The position numbers and the translations under genes are program-made. This document shows positions 32,457 to 44,500 of a stretch of 64,000 bases of DNA, one piece after another (the first letter of the stretch is position 1; each line of letters starts with the position of its first letter). This DNA is from Staphylotrichum longicolle. Its lineage: Eukaryota; Ascomycota; Sordariomycetes; Sordariales; Chaetomiaceae. The notes under the pieces are model-generated. The model had not been told where the DNA came from, did no database searches, and worked only from the letters and a program-made list of their open reading frames with translations. The stretch spans positions 6,076,001-6,140,000 of the forward strand of contig JAHCVI010000001.1 in assembly GCA_019096155.1 (NCBI GenBank). Reading direction: 5' to 3'.

Positions 32457-34424
32457 ATGAACGACCGGCCATTCTCGCTGCAGCCGCGCACTGCGCAGCG
32501 ACACGGGCCGCAGTCGATTGCCGAATTTATCCAGCGAGTTAATGCCAAACCGGGCGGATTTCGGGCCCTCAACTCGGCCGAGCTGCAGCAGCAGATCGCC
32601 GCCCGCCAAAATGGCACCGCCGCCGACCCCGACCACGATGTCGACATGACCGGCGATGCCTCCGACGCCGACAGCGACGTTGACGAGACAAAAGATGTTG
32701 CCGCCGCCCGCGAGGAATTCCTGCGCGCAATACACCAAACCCACCAGACCTCCATGTTCGCCCTCGACTTCGTCTCCCTCCTCCTCTCCAAGGAGAATCC
32801 CGCCCAGGCCGTCACCACCTTTAGTCCAGGCCTCCGGGACATGGTCGGCGTCGGCACCCTCGGCGCGACGATGCTCGATGCTCCCACTGCCACCGCCCAG
32901 AAACGGGTGCCTGACAACAAGATGGTGGCCATCGGGAAACGCCTGATGGATCTGAACAAAGCCGCAGACACCGCCCTGGCAGCCTCCAAGCGACTGCAGC
33001 GGGAAATTGGGTCGGAAACCAAATACTGGTCTGAGGTCCTCGGCGTGAGCGAGGCTGGTTGGCAAACCTTCCGTTTGCCTCACGAACCCCACACGCTGGG
33101 AGTGAAGTTCGGCTTCTCCAACACTGCCCCCGAGCTGCGGGGCAGTGGTATCGGCCCCCTGAGAAGAGCGAAGGACGGATCCGTTAAACTGGAGCATGGG
33201 AAGATGGGTGCTGGGTCACAGCGCATTCAGGTCAGAATACTGGAAAACGGCGAGGTCGTCGGTAGATCATCGCTGCCGCGGCCCCTAGCACCGGACGCAC
33301 CGCTACAGGACCGAGTCAAGGAATCCCGGGACACCGTTTTTGCGCAGGAGCTTTGGCACGAGATCTCTAGAGAAGCTCGCAGCAAGCTTGACCGCTTCAT
33401 CAGCATCGACGACGCTGCTGCCGTCTACGCCCTGGATGCCAGCCGAACCATCTCTCTTCAGCTCGTCACTCTCAACGAAGAGCAGGCGACTGTGGCCGAG
33501 CAATCAAGCCCCCAAGATGCGGTGGCAAACGAGCTGTGTATCGTCCTGGGCCTCCTGCTCAGCAACGCCCACAGGGCCAACGAGCTGAAGCGGTCCGAGC
33601 CCACCACGGCCAAGGGTTCCACTCCTCCATATTCCATCCTCACGCCCCTGATCTCCTACTACAAGTACGACCAGTCCGTCCAGCAATGCGCGCAATCCCT
33701 CGTCGACCTCATCTCCGTCCTCCGCTCCGCCGGCCTCGCCTCGTCCATCACCATGAAAGAGCCCACCCTCAGCCCCCCGCCCGGCGCAGTCCCGGCCTCG
33801 ACGTCCCTCGCCAGCCTCCTCATCAAACCCCCCACGGTCCAGTTCGACCTGAACATCACCCCGGCCTCGCGCCTGCGCATCCTCGTCAAACCCACCCCGT
33901 TCTCCCGCGCCATCTTCTCCGTCTCCCTCCTCCGGTCCGTGCACCGCGGGCCCGGCGGCTCCGCCACGAACCCGCTCGCGGCCCTCTGCCCCCCCAGCAG
34001 CGAGGACTACGCCGACATCGAGGCGCTCATCAAGTACATCCACAGCACCATCCCCTGCGCCCTCACCGCGGCCTACTTTGAGCTGGCCGTCGCCGCCAAG
34101 GCGGCGGCCGCCGCGGCGGGCGACAGCAACGGCGACGGAGGCGACGGCGCCGGCGCCGGCACCCGCGTGGAACCCATGTGGGCCATGCACGCCAGCCGCA
34201 CCGCCATTGTCGACCTGGACACGGGCCGCGAGTATGGCGTTCGCTTTGCTCTCGGCCCCGACCCGACGACCGGCCGGTTGCAGCTGGCTGTGGACGGGGA
34301 CTTTGTCGAAGGAAAAGCGGACAGGGAAGGCCAGAAGGTGCATGGGGAGTGGGTGTGGCCGGGCGCCGGGGAGCCGCTGAGTACCGTCGTCAAGCGGGTG
34401 CTGAGTAGCGGGCCGAGGGAGTAA
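32457..34424 (+). CDS. MED17: Mediator of RNA polymerase II transcription subunit 17
   Basis: Med17 (Srb4) is the central scaffold of the Mediator head module, which links activators to RNA polymerase II. One exon, 655 residues, near the usual length for filamentous fungi. Typical Med17 segments: the N-terminal FSLQPRTAQRHGPQSIAEFIQRVN, an acidic linker (DHDVDMTGDASDADSDVDE), the helix FALDFVSLLLSKENPAQAVTT, then NKAADTALAASKRLQREI followed by KYWSEVL, and GVKFGFSNTAPE. The C-terminal half has ARSKLDRFISIDDAAAVYA and a low-complexity Ala/Gly insert near residue 550-570. It is divergent from the phosphofructokinase gene. The identity rests on segment similarity remembered from the family. Confidence 0.88.
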   Translation: MNDRPFSLQPRTAQRHGPQSIAEFIQRVNAKPGGFRALNSAELQQQIAARQNGTAADPDHDVDMTGDASDADSDVDETKDVAAAREEFLRAIHQTHQTSMFALDFVSLLLSKENPAQAVTTFSPGLRDMVGVGTLGATMLDAPTATAQKRVPDNKMVAIGKRLMDLNKAADTALAASKRLQREIGSETKYWSEVLGVSEAGWQTFRLPHEPHTLGVKFGFSNTAPELRGSGIGPLRRAKDGSVKLEHGKMGAGSQRIQVRILENGEVVGRSSLPRPLAPDAPLQDRVKESRDTVFAQELWHEISREARSKLDRFISIDDAAAVYALDASRTISLQLVTLNEEQATVAEQSSPQDAVANELCIVLGLLLSNAHRANELKRSEPTTAKGSTPPYSILTPLISYYKYDQSVQQCAQSLVDLISVLRSAGLASSITMKEPTLSPPPGAVPASTSLASLLIKPPTVQFDLNITPASRLRILVKPTPFSRAIFSVSLLRSVHRGPGGSATNPLAALCPPSSEDYADIEALIKYIHSTIPCALTAAYFELAVAAKAAAAAAGDSNGDGGDGAGAGTRVEPMWAMHASRTAIVDLDTGREYGVRFALGPDPTTGRLQLAVDGDFVEGKADREGQKVHGEWVWPGAGEPLSTVVKRVLSSGPRE

Positions 34425-35166
34425 CGGAAGCCATCGTTGGGGAGATGTGTTTGTCATTCCAGAGATCTGTTCCAGCATGCCAACTACAAATCATATGTGC
34501 ATGGTGAACACAATCCATACATAGCCACAACACAAAAACAGCATCGAAGACATTTGAGTTCAAGGTCTTTCTAATCATAATCCATCATAACTTTCATCCT
34601 TAGCTAAGCTACAGCCAGAAGTAAATCAGGGGGACATGCGCCTCGCAGTACATCAGTCTAGGCAACAAAGCAAACACCATCCCAATCAAAACAGAAAGCC
34701 TAAGGGAAATAAAAGAGAAGCGAATACATTCATCCATCAGTCAACCACCTCCCCCATACATGACACAACTATCCAGTCCAATTCGACTCCACCACAACTC
34801 AATCCAGTCCAATCCAATCCAATCCAACCAAAAAAAAACATGTCTTTTCTTTTGTAGTGTCATCAACATCGTGAAAAAGAGGACATGGAACATGCCAAGG
34901 GGTGGGGAGGAGAAATCGTAAACCCAATCCATGCTGCCATGAGCTCATTAGGAAAGCAGAACGAAACCAAAAATAACGACAACAAATGCAAAATAACCAA
35001 AATGCTAGAAAAAGAAAAAAGCAAGCCATCACGTCATCAGTCAGTCAATCAGTCAACCCATACCCTCTCCCACCAACCCATCCAAAATCCAACCAGTCTA
35101 AAGTCATCAGATGCCCCATTCCCCCTTCACCCAACAGGTCATCATTCACATCATGAAGCGGCACAT
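34425..35166. other. Convergent intergenic region
   Basis: Between the ends of MED17 (+) and the Arg/Glu-rich gene (-). AT-richer than the surroundings, with short CCAAT and CAGT repeats. No gene visible. Confidence 0.55.
34801..34829. repeat. Short CCAAT-type pentanucleotide repeat
   Basis: Five imperfect CCAAT/CCAGT units followed by a run of A. It lies in the 3' space between two convergent genes, so a role as CCAAT promoter box is unlikely. Confidence 0.6.
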
Positions 35167-36854
35167 CTAGTGACGATACCCCCGCCCAGGATGGCGGCTC
35201 TCGTAGTGCACCTCGCGTTCGACGACGCGGTCGTCCTCATAGTCGACCGAGTAGCGGTGGCGGTGGTGGTGGTGGTGGTTGCGGTGGTCCAGTCCTCGCG
35301 GTAGTCGCGCTCCCCACGCGATCTCGCGGGCGCGGTCCTTGCGGGCGGCGCGGATGCGGTCTGACAGCTGCACCAGGCGGAGGACATCCTCCTGTGTTGA
35401 GGAGAAAAGGGTTAGTTACATGGTCTGGGAAGGGGTTGAAGAGTGAAGGAGGGAGGCTTACGTAGGCCAGGTATTCGACAATGTAGAAAAAGAACTCGGT
35501 CTCCTCGTATTCGTAGTTCATCTCCTGAATGGCCTCGCGGCAGACGAGGTCCTTGGTGATCTCCGTCCAGGTCTCGGGGCGGCGCGGCGGGGGCGTGGAG
35601 CCGCGGATCGAGATGCGGCGTCTGTCACCTTCTCGATCTCGACCTCGCGGTCTCGGCTGCCGCGGTCCTTGTCGATGATCTGCACGCTGAGGCGCCGCTC
35701 GCGCTCGGCCGGGGCGCGCAACTCCGAGACGCTCGTCGACGCCGACACGACCGAGCTCTTCTCCTCGCGCTCGGGGATGAACTTGGCGCGGCGCACGCCA
35801 CTGTACTTTTGCCACGTCACCTCGGCCGAGGCGCCGCCGGCGCCGTCCATGCGCACGCGCTCGGTGCCCGGCGGGACGTCGATGATGGCCCAGTCCTTGG
35901 TGATGCCGTTCCACGCCTCGCCCATCCTGCCGCGCGCGTCGATCTTGTTGGTGATCTCGAACGCCTCGTCGCTGTAGTCGATGGTCGGCGGAGCTGCCGA
36001 GTGGGCGCGCCGTCCCCTGGACAGGCTCCGCCTCCGCTCGATGTCGACGTGCAGGTGCTTGCGGTCTGACTGGACGAGGACTTCGTCCTCCCAGGCCTGG
36101 ACTGGGCGCCGCGACGGGCGCTCCCGGGAAACGGACCGGACGCGGCTGTGAGACCGGGCACGGCGATGAATATCAACCTCTGTCTCGTTACGTGACGTGT
36201 AGATGTCGATCTCCGTGTCACGCTGACTCCGACGGACCGGGGGAGGAGGAGACGGCGGGCGTGCTGCCACGATGCCTGCTAATTGTTAGCGAGGGGGTCA
36301 CCTAACGATGCAGAATAACACTTACCATGGTCAATATCCCGGTAGTGCGTGATCACTTCTCTCTCAATTGTTGGCCCCTTAATGACCTTTGGCGTTGGCG
36401 GCCGCGGGGGCGGGGCGGGGCTGGGAGCGCGCTCCTTCTCTCTCTCAACGATCCGAATCCGCTCCCGCACCTCCGGAGAGGGTGACCGTGACCGTGAAGG
36501 AACAAAGCGGATCCTCTCGGCCGGGCCGCGGCTGGACTCTCTGACGACGCGGCGGAAGCGCACGTCTTCCTCGACCCTGCGCGGCGCCGGGCTGACGCTG
36601 CGGGTGCGCTCGACCATTCGGACGCGGACCGGGCTGGGCGACCTCGCACGTGGCCGCTCAACAGTCTCGACCTCTCTTTGTCGGAGCACCAACTGGCCCG
36701 CGTCGGGCCGTCTGTTCTCCTCGCGCAGGAAGGCGGGCACGCGGTCATTGACCCGCTCACGGACGCGGACGTCGACCTCGTCGTACTCGCGGACCGGGGC
36801 GCGGCGCGGCTCCCTGAACTCGCGTTCGTCGAATTCGACTCGGCTTCTCGCCAT
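35167..36854 (-). CDS. Arg/Glu-rich filamentous-fungal protein (DUF8035-like), frame broken three times
   Basis: Three exons: 36854-36326, 36275-35462, 35391-35167 (introns 50 and 70 bp with good donors and a GCTAAC branch point). The first exon codes a highly charged Arg/Glu/Ser-Pro region with RARSPSP, SRSRSPSP repeats. Exon 2 holds a conserved globular part: PTIDYSDEAFEITNKIDARG, WNGITKDWAIIDVPPGTERV, VTWQKYSGVRRAKFIPERE, and later ETWTEITKDLVCREAIQEMN. The last exon is EDVLRLVQLSDRIRAARKDR followed by a His/Arg/Tyr-rich tail. I recall this as a fungal domain of unknown function (DUF8035), not certain. To stay in the conserved frame one base must be added near 35618-35622, one removed near 35312-35315 and one added near 35286-35292, all in GC runs. 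Probably sequence errors. Function unknown. Confidence 0.7.
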
Positions 36855-39505
36855 GATTGCTGCTTGGTGCTGCAAAGCTGTTGTTCGTGTTGTGTACGGT
36901 TGTAAGCCGTGGCTGACTGGTGAGCAAGCGGGGTGGTTTGTTGGCTGGGAAGTGGGCGGGGTACTTGTCAGTCAACAAGAGGGGCCCAGAGAGCCGCCAA
37001 ATAGCTGGTGAGTGCAAGTTTTGCGCTTGCGATTTGTGTGCGGGTTGCGAGAAGTTCGAATCTCGTCTGGCCCACGGAAAATATTGGCGGCTGCTGGTGG
37101 AAAGTGCAAGTTCAGCCTGGCTTGGGGGGGCTGTGACGTTGGTCGGTCGGGGGTTGGAGGGGAACTCGTGGGCGGCAGCCAAGGCGGGGCAGCGACCAAT
37201 GTGACCAGAGACCTTGGCAGACCAGCCTTCTTCTGCTGTCACTTTGCCTGCTCACTCGCTCTCTCGACTCTCTTGTCTCTTGCGGGAGTCTCACACAGCG
37301 ATGAGGGTATTGCGATGCAATAGGGTGCAGCTGCAGGGTCCTGGGCGATATTAAGAAAAGTGTTGGAAGGACAAGCTAATGTGGAAGACAGTTGAAGTCG
37401 AGCTCTGAGCTTCAGGATGGGATGCCGCAAACCCAGGGGGCCGCAGGATGGGCGCGCTGTGTTGGCCCGGGACTGTCGACTGGGTTGGCCTGGCGAGGTT
37501 TCAGGGTCAGGGTCTGGCTGGCGGAGCTGGCCAATTGTTCGGGATTTAATTTGGGCTCAAACCAACGTCGTCATCCCGCAGCTGCTGCTTCGGGCTTCGC
37601 AGGCCCTTCCCTGCGCCCTAGACCGGCGCCTGCCTTGTCCCTGCTTTAGGTGAGCGCTAAACAGCCCACGACCAGTGGCATCGGATGAACTGTTTGGCGA
37701 CGGGAGTTGAAAGACACTGTGCACTCCTGCAAACGGCTGCAGGTGCAAACAGTATACAAGCTTAGACTTGTGCACTGGAGCAACCATGTTGGATATGGCA
37801 GCAAGGCAGAAAACGTTACCTTACCTTAATTCTCAGTCTTCTGTTCCACTTGCACCAAACCCGCAGCAGCAGCACACTTGCTCTGAACAAAAAAAAAATC
37901 TGCGAGAAGGCGGAAACACAGCCTGTGAATGGTGGCGTCACAAGCTCTCGAGATGCAGCACGAGGCCGCCTCAGCCGGTCTGGTGGTTCTCGCGTCGCTC
38001 AGTGTCAGTGGGCCGCCGGAAGGAGGATGACATGCCACTGGCGCCTTGTCGCACACACACCCGCACTCTCCAACCAAGACACAGCGCAGCACAGCATCCG
38101 TGACCGACAGTTGGGCTGAGTCCTGTGCGATAACGATGACCAGGAAGCACCGGGCTGCTGTCCAACCAATTACTGGCTGCCTCGCCGGGGCTGCTTGAGG
38201 TTTTGTCGGTCAAGTTCGGAGGGGAGGATGCTCCGGGGTCATACATCCCGTCATCGCCGCTTCAAGGCAGCCGTCTGCATCTCGTGCCCTTGAGCCACCA
38301 CCGCCGCTGATCGCTACATATTCAGCACTTGACATCTCGAAGTCCATTCAACTTTCGTCGGTTAGGTAGGTTTGGGCATCTACACTAGTTCGGGAGTGTG
38401 AAACACTTTTCTAGAAGCGACTGGATTGCCCTCTTGCTCAGAAAGTCAGACATCTCCTCAGCCTAGCGTTAAGACAGTGACGCAATGATGCATGCAAAGA
38501 AATGGATGACAACGCCAGAAGCCTCCCCTCCTCCTTTTCACACCATTCAAGCAACCCAGCCACTCAACCTTATCCTCTCCAATCACACCACCGAAAGGCC
38601 GGCGACTGAGAGCCCTGCGTAATCGGTAAAACCATCCCCAAATGCCGAACATCATCATGCATTGAGGGTTCCAGCCTTGCCCTTTATGTCACCTTGCCAG
38701 GGATAGTGAGGAAGAAAAAAAGGGTCGAACCATGCTCCCCACCTCAGAACAGAACAGCCATGCCGCCCTTCAGAGACTTGCCAAACCTGCCAAGTACATA
38801 CCCAGAGACCCGCGCCTCACAGACCCTCCTCGTTGGTGTTCTTCAAACAAGACTCCGCGTCCGACGGATGCGGCAACGAGCGGCACACCTGCCGGCTCGG
38901 CCCACCCACCACCCAGCCAGGCGCAATGCAACCCGTGCCACCCACCTGTTACCGTCCATGCCTCCCATATTGGTTTCCAGATTAGCGAGCCAGATGGGGG
39001 GAGATGGAAAGCTGTGGATGTTTCGTTTCAAATCCACGCTGAGCTGTCAGTTTGGCCCCCGTCCAGCGTGGCCGGCCCGCCCGGCCATCCAGCCATGTCA
39101 AAACTGGCAAAGCACAAGCACCAAAGGTAACACGGGCCAAGAGCCCGTAGAGTCGGAGTTCGAGGGTTCATTATTATAAGTCCTTTGGCGGACTCGCTTC
39201 CTTACTAGAGAGTCTGACGCTTGACCTTGCCGCACCATGCGCCGTCCTCAGGCAACGCCGCCAAGAGCCTCCTCAGCTAGAGTTCCAGGAAAGGGAGGAA
39301 GATCCGCCTGCCTCGGATGCATTGTAGAAAGCCAATGAAAAGAAGATGCAGACCGAGTCGTTACAACGCTGCCGCATAAAAGCTCCAAACTAGGCGGCCG
39401 TCGAGTAGCAGAAGTTGCTGTGTCATCTGCACAGTTGGGAGTTGTGTTGCTCAAGCAGCCCTGCGTCTGGTCAATCCCCATCCACGGCAGACGCATGGTA
39501 TGTAC
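36855..39505. other. Long gene-free stretch
   Basis: 2.65 kb between the Arg/Glu-rich gene start and the 3' end of the PARP-finger gene. Frames are short and look random. A GTTCGAATC element at 37055-37063 made me test for a tRNA, which failed. Confidence 0.5.
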
Positions 39506-40882
39506 TTACGCCTTTCTACCCCGTTTCTTCGGGGTTGGGGCAGCCTTCTTCGCCGCAGCTTTACGGCCGCTCTTGGCCTTGGGAGCCGGCTCCTCCTCCT
39601 CCTCCTCCTCCTCCTCCTCGATCTCGTCTTCCTCTTCCTCCTCCTCGGGCTCAGACTCCGTTCCATAAGCACCGCCCTTTGAACTAAGCTCAGACTCGAC
39701 ATCCGACAGCTCCGACTCGGGCTCCGGTGAAGGTTCCTTCTTCACCTTCTTCGCCCGCGCAGCTCGCTTCTTCACCGGCTCAGGGGCCGGCTCCGGCTCT
39801 TCCTCGCTTTCTACTTTGACAGCGGCTTTAGCTTTAGCGCCTCTTGCCGCTCTCTTAGGCTTCTCTGGCTCCGGCTCGGCTTTGACCTCAGACTCGGGCT
39901 CAGGCTTTTCTTCGCCCTCTTCCTCGACAGCAGCCGCCGCCTTGGCGCCGCGCTTGCCCTTGGCTGGGGCCTTCTTGGGCTCGGCCTTCTTCGCGGGAGC
40001 ACGCTTCGCTTTCTTAGCGGGAGGCTCATCGTCTTCCTCGTCGTCGGCCTCGGCCTCGGCCTTCTTGCCGCGGCCGCGCTTGGCGGTAGCCTTCTTGGGC
40101 TTTTCCGGCTCTGCCTCGCCTTCGCCATTCTCGGCGTCGGCTTCAGGCTCCGCGACCTTCTTTTTGCGCTTGTGAATGCCCTTTTGTCCGGGCTTGTTCA
40201 TCTCAGGGTCCTAGACAACCCAGCGTCAATCGTTGCGCCCCAATATGGAATCGGAGGCAGGGGAGTACTCACGCCCTTGAAATCCTCGGGGTCAATATGC
40301 CCCTGCGTGATGACGCGCTTAATCTTCTCCTGCACATCAGGATGATCCCTTCTGGTGGTTAGAGTCGGCAAGCCTAACACCACGAGAAAATGCAAGGACA
40401 AACTTACTCGAGCTCCTCCCACCCATCAATGGCATCCCAATTGTACTCGCCCTTTTTGTCCTTGCCGATCTTGTTCCGCATGTTGACGACCTGCTCCCCG
40501 AAAAAACAGCCCCAGTGCCTCCACTGCCAGCCGCCGTGTTCCTGGATCGTGACCCAGACGCCCATGCGCAGCTCGCCCTTCTGGATCTTGATGTTTTCAT
40601 CCTTGCACGCCGTGACCTTGCAGCCGGCCCGCTTGTTGGGCGAGATTTCTGGTACAGTGTCAATGGCATTTCGGCGAGGGTGAGAAAAGCACAGTGCTGT
40701 GGTTATTGTTCGCGATCGGAATGCTGGACGATGTGTGGATGATGATGATGCCAGCTAAAGGACTCGAGAGCTGGAGCACCAATTCATCCCTGACAGAGCT
40801 GGGATGAATTGGCTCCTGGGATGGATGAGACGAATTGAGAGACGAAAAAAAATCCAATCTTACCAATGCGATAGTCAGACAT
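39506..40882 (-). CDS. PARP-type zinc-finger protein with acidic/basic tail
   Basis: Four exons: 40882-40864 (19 bases), 40648-40408, 40351-40273, 40210-39506; introns 215, 56 and 62 bp; 347 residues. The N-terminal 100 residues form one PARP-type zinc finger: EISPNKRAGCKVTACKDE (C-x4-C), KGELRMGVWV, and WQWRHWGCFF (H-x2-C). The linker reads WDAIDGWEELE-RDHPDVQEKIKRVI. The last 230 residues alternate Lys/Ala-rich blocks (RGRGKKAE, PAKKAKRAPAKK) and Glu/Ser/Pro blocks, with a poly-Glu run coded by a CTC repeat, ending PTPKKRGRKA, AT-hook-like. Similar to the S. pombe Hpz1/Hpz2 type nuclear proteins; binding to nicked or modified DNA is inferred. There is no ADP-ribosyltransferase domain. The stop codon TAA lies in a perfect donor-like GTAAGT. 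Confidence 0.88.
39591..39619. repeat. CTC trinucleotide microsatellite (codes for poly-Glu)
   Basis: About nine CTC units within the last exon of the PARP-finger gene; read on the minus strand they give the EEEEEEEEE run. Confidence 0.85.
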
Positions 40883-41512
40883 ATTGGCAGTTGAAGTCTT
40901 GATGAATCCCTCTCAGAGAATGGATGGAAAAGAGGAAGATGAATATCACTTGTTTGGAGAAGCAATCGCTGTCGTTTGCAGGCCGAATCAGTGGCGCGGC
41001 GAAGATGGGCGCGTCAGATGGGTCGCGTTCTTTCAGGTCCAGTTGTCCTCGCAACGCAAACTGACTTGGCAATAAACAGGTGCTGCAGAGATATGAGTTG
41101 ATTCCCACGAGGATCAATCCAATTTCATTGAATGAACCTTGGGCAGCAGCAGAGATGCCGGGGAAAATGGAAGGGGCGATGGGAAGTTGACACGAGAAAT
41201 TAGCAATGAGCTGCTGGCCCAGGGCCAATTTGGCGGGGTGTCTATTGCCTAGCAACCAGGGCGCTTTTCCACTGTCTGCCAATGCTTGGAACTTTTGTTC
41301 AACTCCTTTCTCACTCTATTGACTTTCTAGCCAGGTCAGGTAATATTTGTATAGTGTCAAAAAGACAACACAGTCATCAAGGGTATTTTTGTCATCTACT
41401 CAAAGTCATATCCATACACACCATAAATGCCCTCATCCTCATCCGCATTACAGTGCTCATCAACGCCCTGGCCAATGTCCCGAGGGAACATGTCCCCGGA
41501 ACCAATGACCCG
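40883..41512. other. Intergenic region, PARP-finger gene to MEC1
   Basis: Both neighbours are on the minus strand; this holds the promoter of the PARP-finger gene and the 3' UTR of MEC1. No gene seen. Confidence 0.6.
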
Positions 41513-44500
41513 CTACAGGAAAGGACACCATCCAATATACATCGCCGTCAGATTCTTCGGGTTGGTCGCCTGCTTGATCAGCTCCTCCACCTGCCCCTCC
41601 ACGCCCAGCGGTATGCTCTCGTCGGGCAACAAGCCCCTAACCTTGCGCCGGATGCTCTCGACCACGCTCGTCGGGTTCAGCTTGACGCCCTCAAAGTTGC
41701 GCTTCTTGTTCTTCTGCAGGTCCAGCGTCGGGTCGTAGATGAAGGCCTCGAGGATCGTCATGAGCGTCTCCTCCTGCTGCCGCAGCACCCGCAGCGTCAG
41801 CTCGCTGCAGTGCCGGAACGGCCCCTCGGTCCGGTAGATGCCCATCGCCGCCTCCATGTTGTGCGTCAGCCGGAAGGGCACCTTCTCCGGCTGCGCGAAC
41901 GTCATGCCCTTGTCGAAGAGGCAGTTGAAGTCGACGTGGAAGATGCCGCCGTTGCCCTCCTCGAGGAGCACGTTCTCGCCGTGCCGGTCCCCGAGCCCCA
42001 GGATCGTGCCGACCATGGACATGACGGCGCAAGAGCGCGTGTACTTGAGCCGCGCGGCGAACCAGGCCGACGGGTTGGGGAACTGCGCGATGAACCAGTC
42101 CGGCAGGCGGGGCGGGTACTGGCCGAGCACGTCCTCGGTGAAGATGCGTAGGTTGGCATCCGACAGCGTCGCCTGCTTCATCTTGTGTGCGAGTTCGCGG
42201 TAGTTGGGCGGGGCGTAGTACCCCAACAGGATGTCACGCAGGGCCCTGAGCCCGTCGACCCACTCGATGATGCCGCACTCCTCGTTGAGCGGCGTGACGG
42301 CGTAGGTGCGGATGTAGAGTTGCCGCCGGCTGGCCTCGGCGTCCCGCTTCAGCGAGCGGTTGATGAGGGAGTTGAACTCCATCAGCCGCTGATCGTTGCG
42401 GAGGTCGTCTTTGGGCTTGATGAGGAGGCCATAGGATTTGCCGTCGGATCCGAGAGCTGTCAGCTTGCGGGGTTTCGCCATCGAGCTGAGGACGAGGACT
42501 TTATCGTCAAATTTTTCGATGGTGATGACGTCTCTGGAGAATGCTTTGTGTTTCCGGACGCTGTCTGTCAGTGTCGGCAATGTGGCCGACAGACACGCCT
42601 CGACCGGCACCACCAGCGGACAAGGCGTGCACTTGTCGTTAAACCTGAGGTCTTTGCTGAGGCTTGCAGTCGTTGTTCGGTTGCTCTGAAAGTCCCCGTT
42701 ATTGCAGGCCAGTAATAGCTGCTCGGCGAGCTTCTCGGCCCTTTTTAGCAACTTGTCCAGGGAGTCGTCTGACCCATCCGGCTTCTTTGAAATGCCGCGG
42801 GCGGCTAGTAGGATTTGTTGTCCTCGTGTCTGCCGCTCACCGGCTTGCTTCGACGTCATGAGGGGGAAAAGATTCCAAATAGCCTGTCGAGGATGGGCCT
42901 GCACTACTATGAGAATCATCTGATGTAGCACCCTGAACACCTCGCCGTTGGGGTGTGCGATTCTGGCCACAATTTGCGGGAGAACAGTGTAGAATATGTA
43001 TGCCGGCAAGCGAACAATATTCTTCTGAAAATTTTTGTACACTTCGTGAAGGATAGCCTTCCTGCGCGTGTGAAGCTCTCGGGATATCGAGACCTTGCCG
43101 TCGGGAGCCTTGTCGACCTGAGCGCCGAGGTCGAGGAACAGCGTCAAGATACGCGGTAAGGTTTGGGATAGGTATTTGGTGCCATAGTTGAGAGAGCGAA
43201 GGTAGTTATCGATGACCAGCTTCGCGGTCTCGCCTGTCAGGTATTCATCGCTCTGATCGTCCGGCTTGAGCGCCTTCTCCGACTCCAGGATCTTCTTGTA
43301 ATGCCGGCCAAGATAGTAGTGGCCCTTCTCCCACTGCGGGTGCGTCTTGGCTGCCTGCTGGTACTGGGATCGGAGAGCGCTGGCGTGCGTCTGGCCTGTT
43401 GAGTCGAGCCACTTCGCAAGCAGGAGATGGGCTCTCGCCGTTAAGAGATTGCGCTGCGCCTCCGGGCCCTTGCTGGAAGTCGGCGGCAGATTGAAGGAGA
43501 CGAAGCTCTCACTGATGAAGGAGCTGGTCGAGATGGCGAGCTGCAAGACTTGGATAGCTTTGCGATGGTGGCCGTCTTTGTACAGCAGCTTCGCGTTCTC
43601 AATGACAGCGGAACCGTCACCGAGCTGTTGAGCATGGAGAACGGCGTTGAATGACTGATGCATTGACCCCGACTTCCTCGCCAACCGGGCGCTGGATAGC
43701 CACAGCGAGGAAATGTCTTCGTCGCCAAATCTGGGCCTAGGAACATCAGCAATCCGTCTGCAGCTGGGAGAAGCGTCCCTCAAACTTACCGCATCAACTC
43801 CATCGCCGCCCGTCTGATCCCAAGCAGATACTGTTTGTCACTCACATACGCCCCAAGCACCTCCAGCCGCCGATTCAGCGCCACAAGAACGCCCTGCTGG
43901 TCACCGTCTCCCTTGAGGTGCTCATTCGCAATCATCTCCAGATCGCTCAAGACATGGCACTTGAGCATGGCATCGTGACAGGCCCGCAGCGAAGATGTGG
44001 CCGAGTACGTCATGGATCCGGCCACCTTGTCCCGCAGCATCTGGATGTGCTCCCTGAACTTTTCCACGTTGCCGTCCCTAAGGCAGAGCAGGGCTTGCCC
44101 CACGCCCAGGTTGAACACCTCAGACACGTCGCCTGCACTGTAGAGGCGAAGATACTTCTCGAGAGTCTGCCACCTCCCGGTTGCCCATGAGGCCTCGACA
44201 GCAAACGGCGCTATCCTGTTCACCGTGTTCACTGTCATTCCCTCGACGTAGTTGAGCAAGACATCTAGAGATAAGTGTCAGCTACCATGCCGACCGTTCA
44301 CATGCCAGACTAAACTCACCGTGTTGCCCTGACTCCTTGAGACAAGTGAGGAGGTCCAGCTGAATGTCCGCATCCTCCGGGGACTCGGCGAGTCTGATCT
44401 CGTACCACGTCTGCGCCGCCGTCCAGCGACCAGCCTTGCGGTGATTGAGAGCCTGCTGGTCCAAAGTGATCTGTTGTAAGTGCGCTGACACGCCCTCGAG

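Noticed and set aside
36984..37080. Possible tRNA, because of a GTTCGAATC element and a CTGGCCC that could pair with GGGCCCAG upstream
   Set aside because: The T-stem does not pair with a seven-base loop, no D-arm/A-box fits, and no anticodon arm can be drawn. The spacing is also too long.
41282..42151. Plus-strand frame of 289 codons
   Set aside because: Its rich Arg/His/Leu content follows from antisense reading of the MEC1 kinase domain, which is unmistakable on the other strand.
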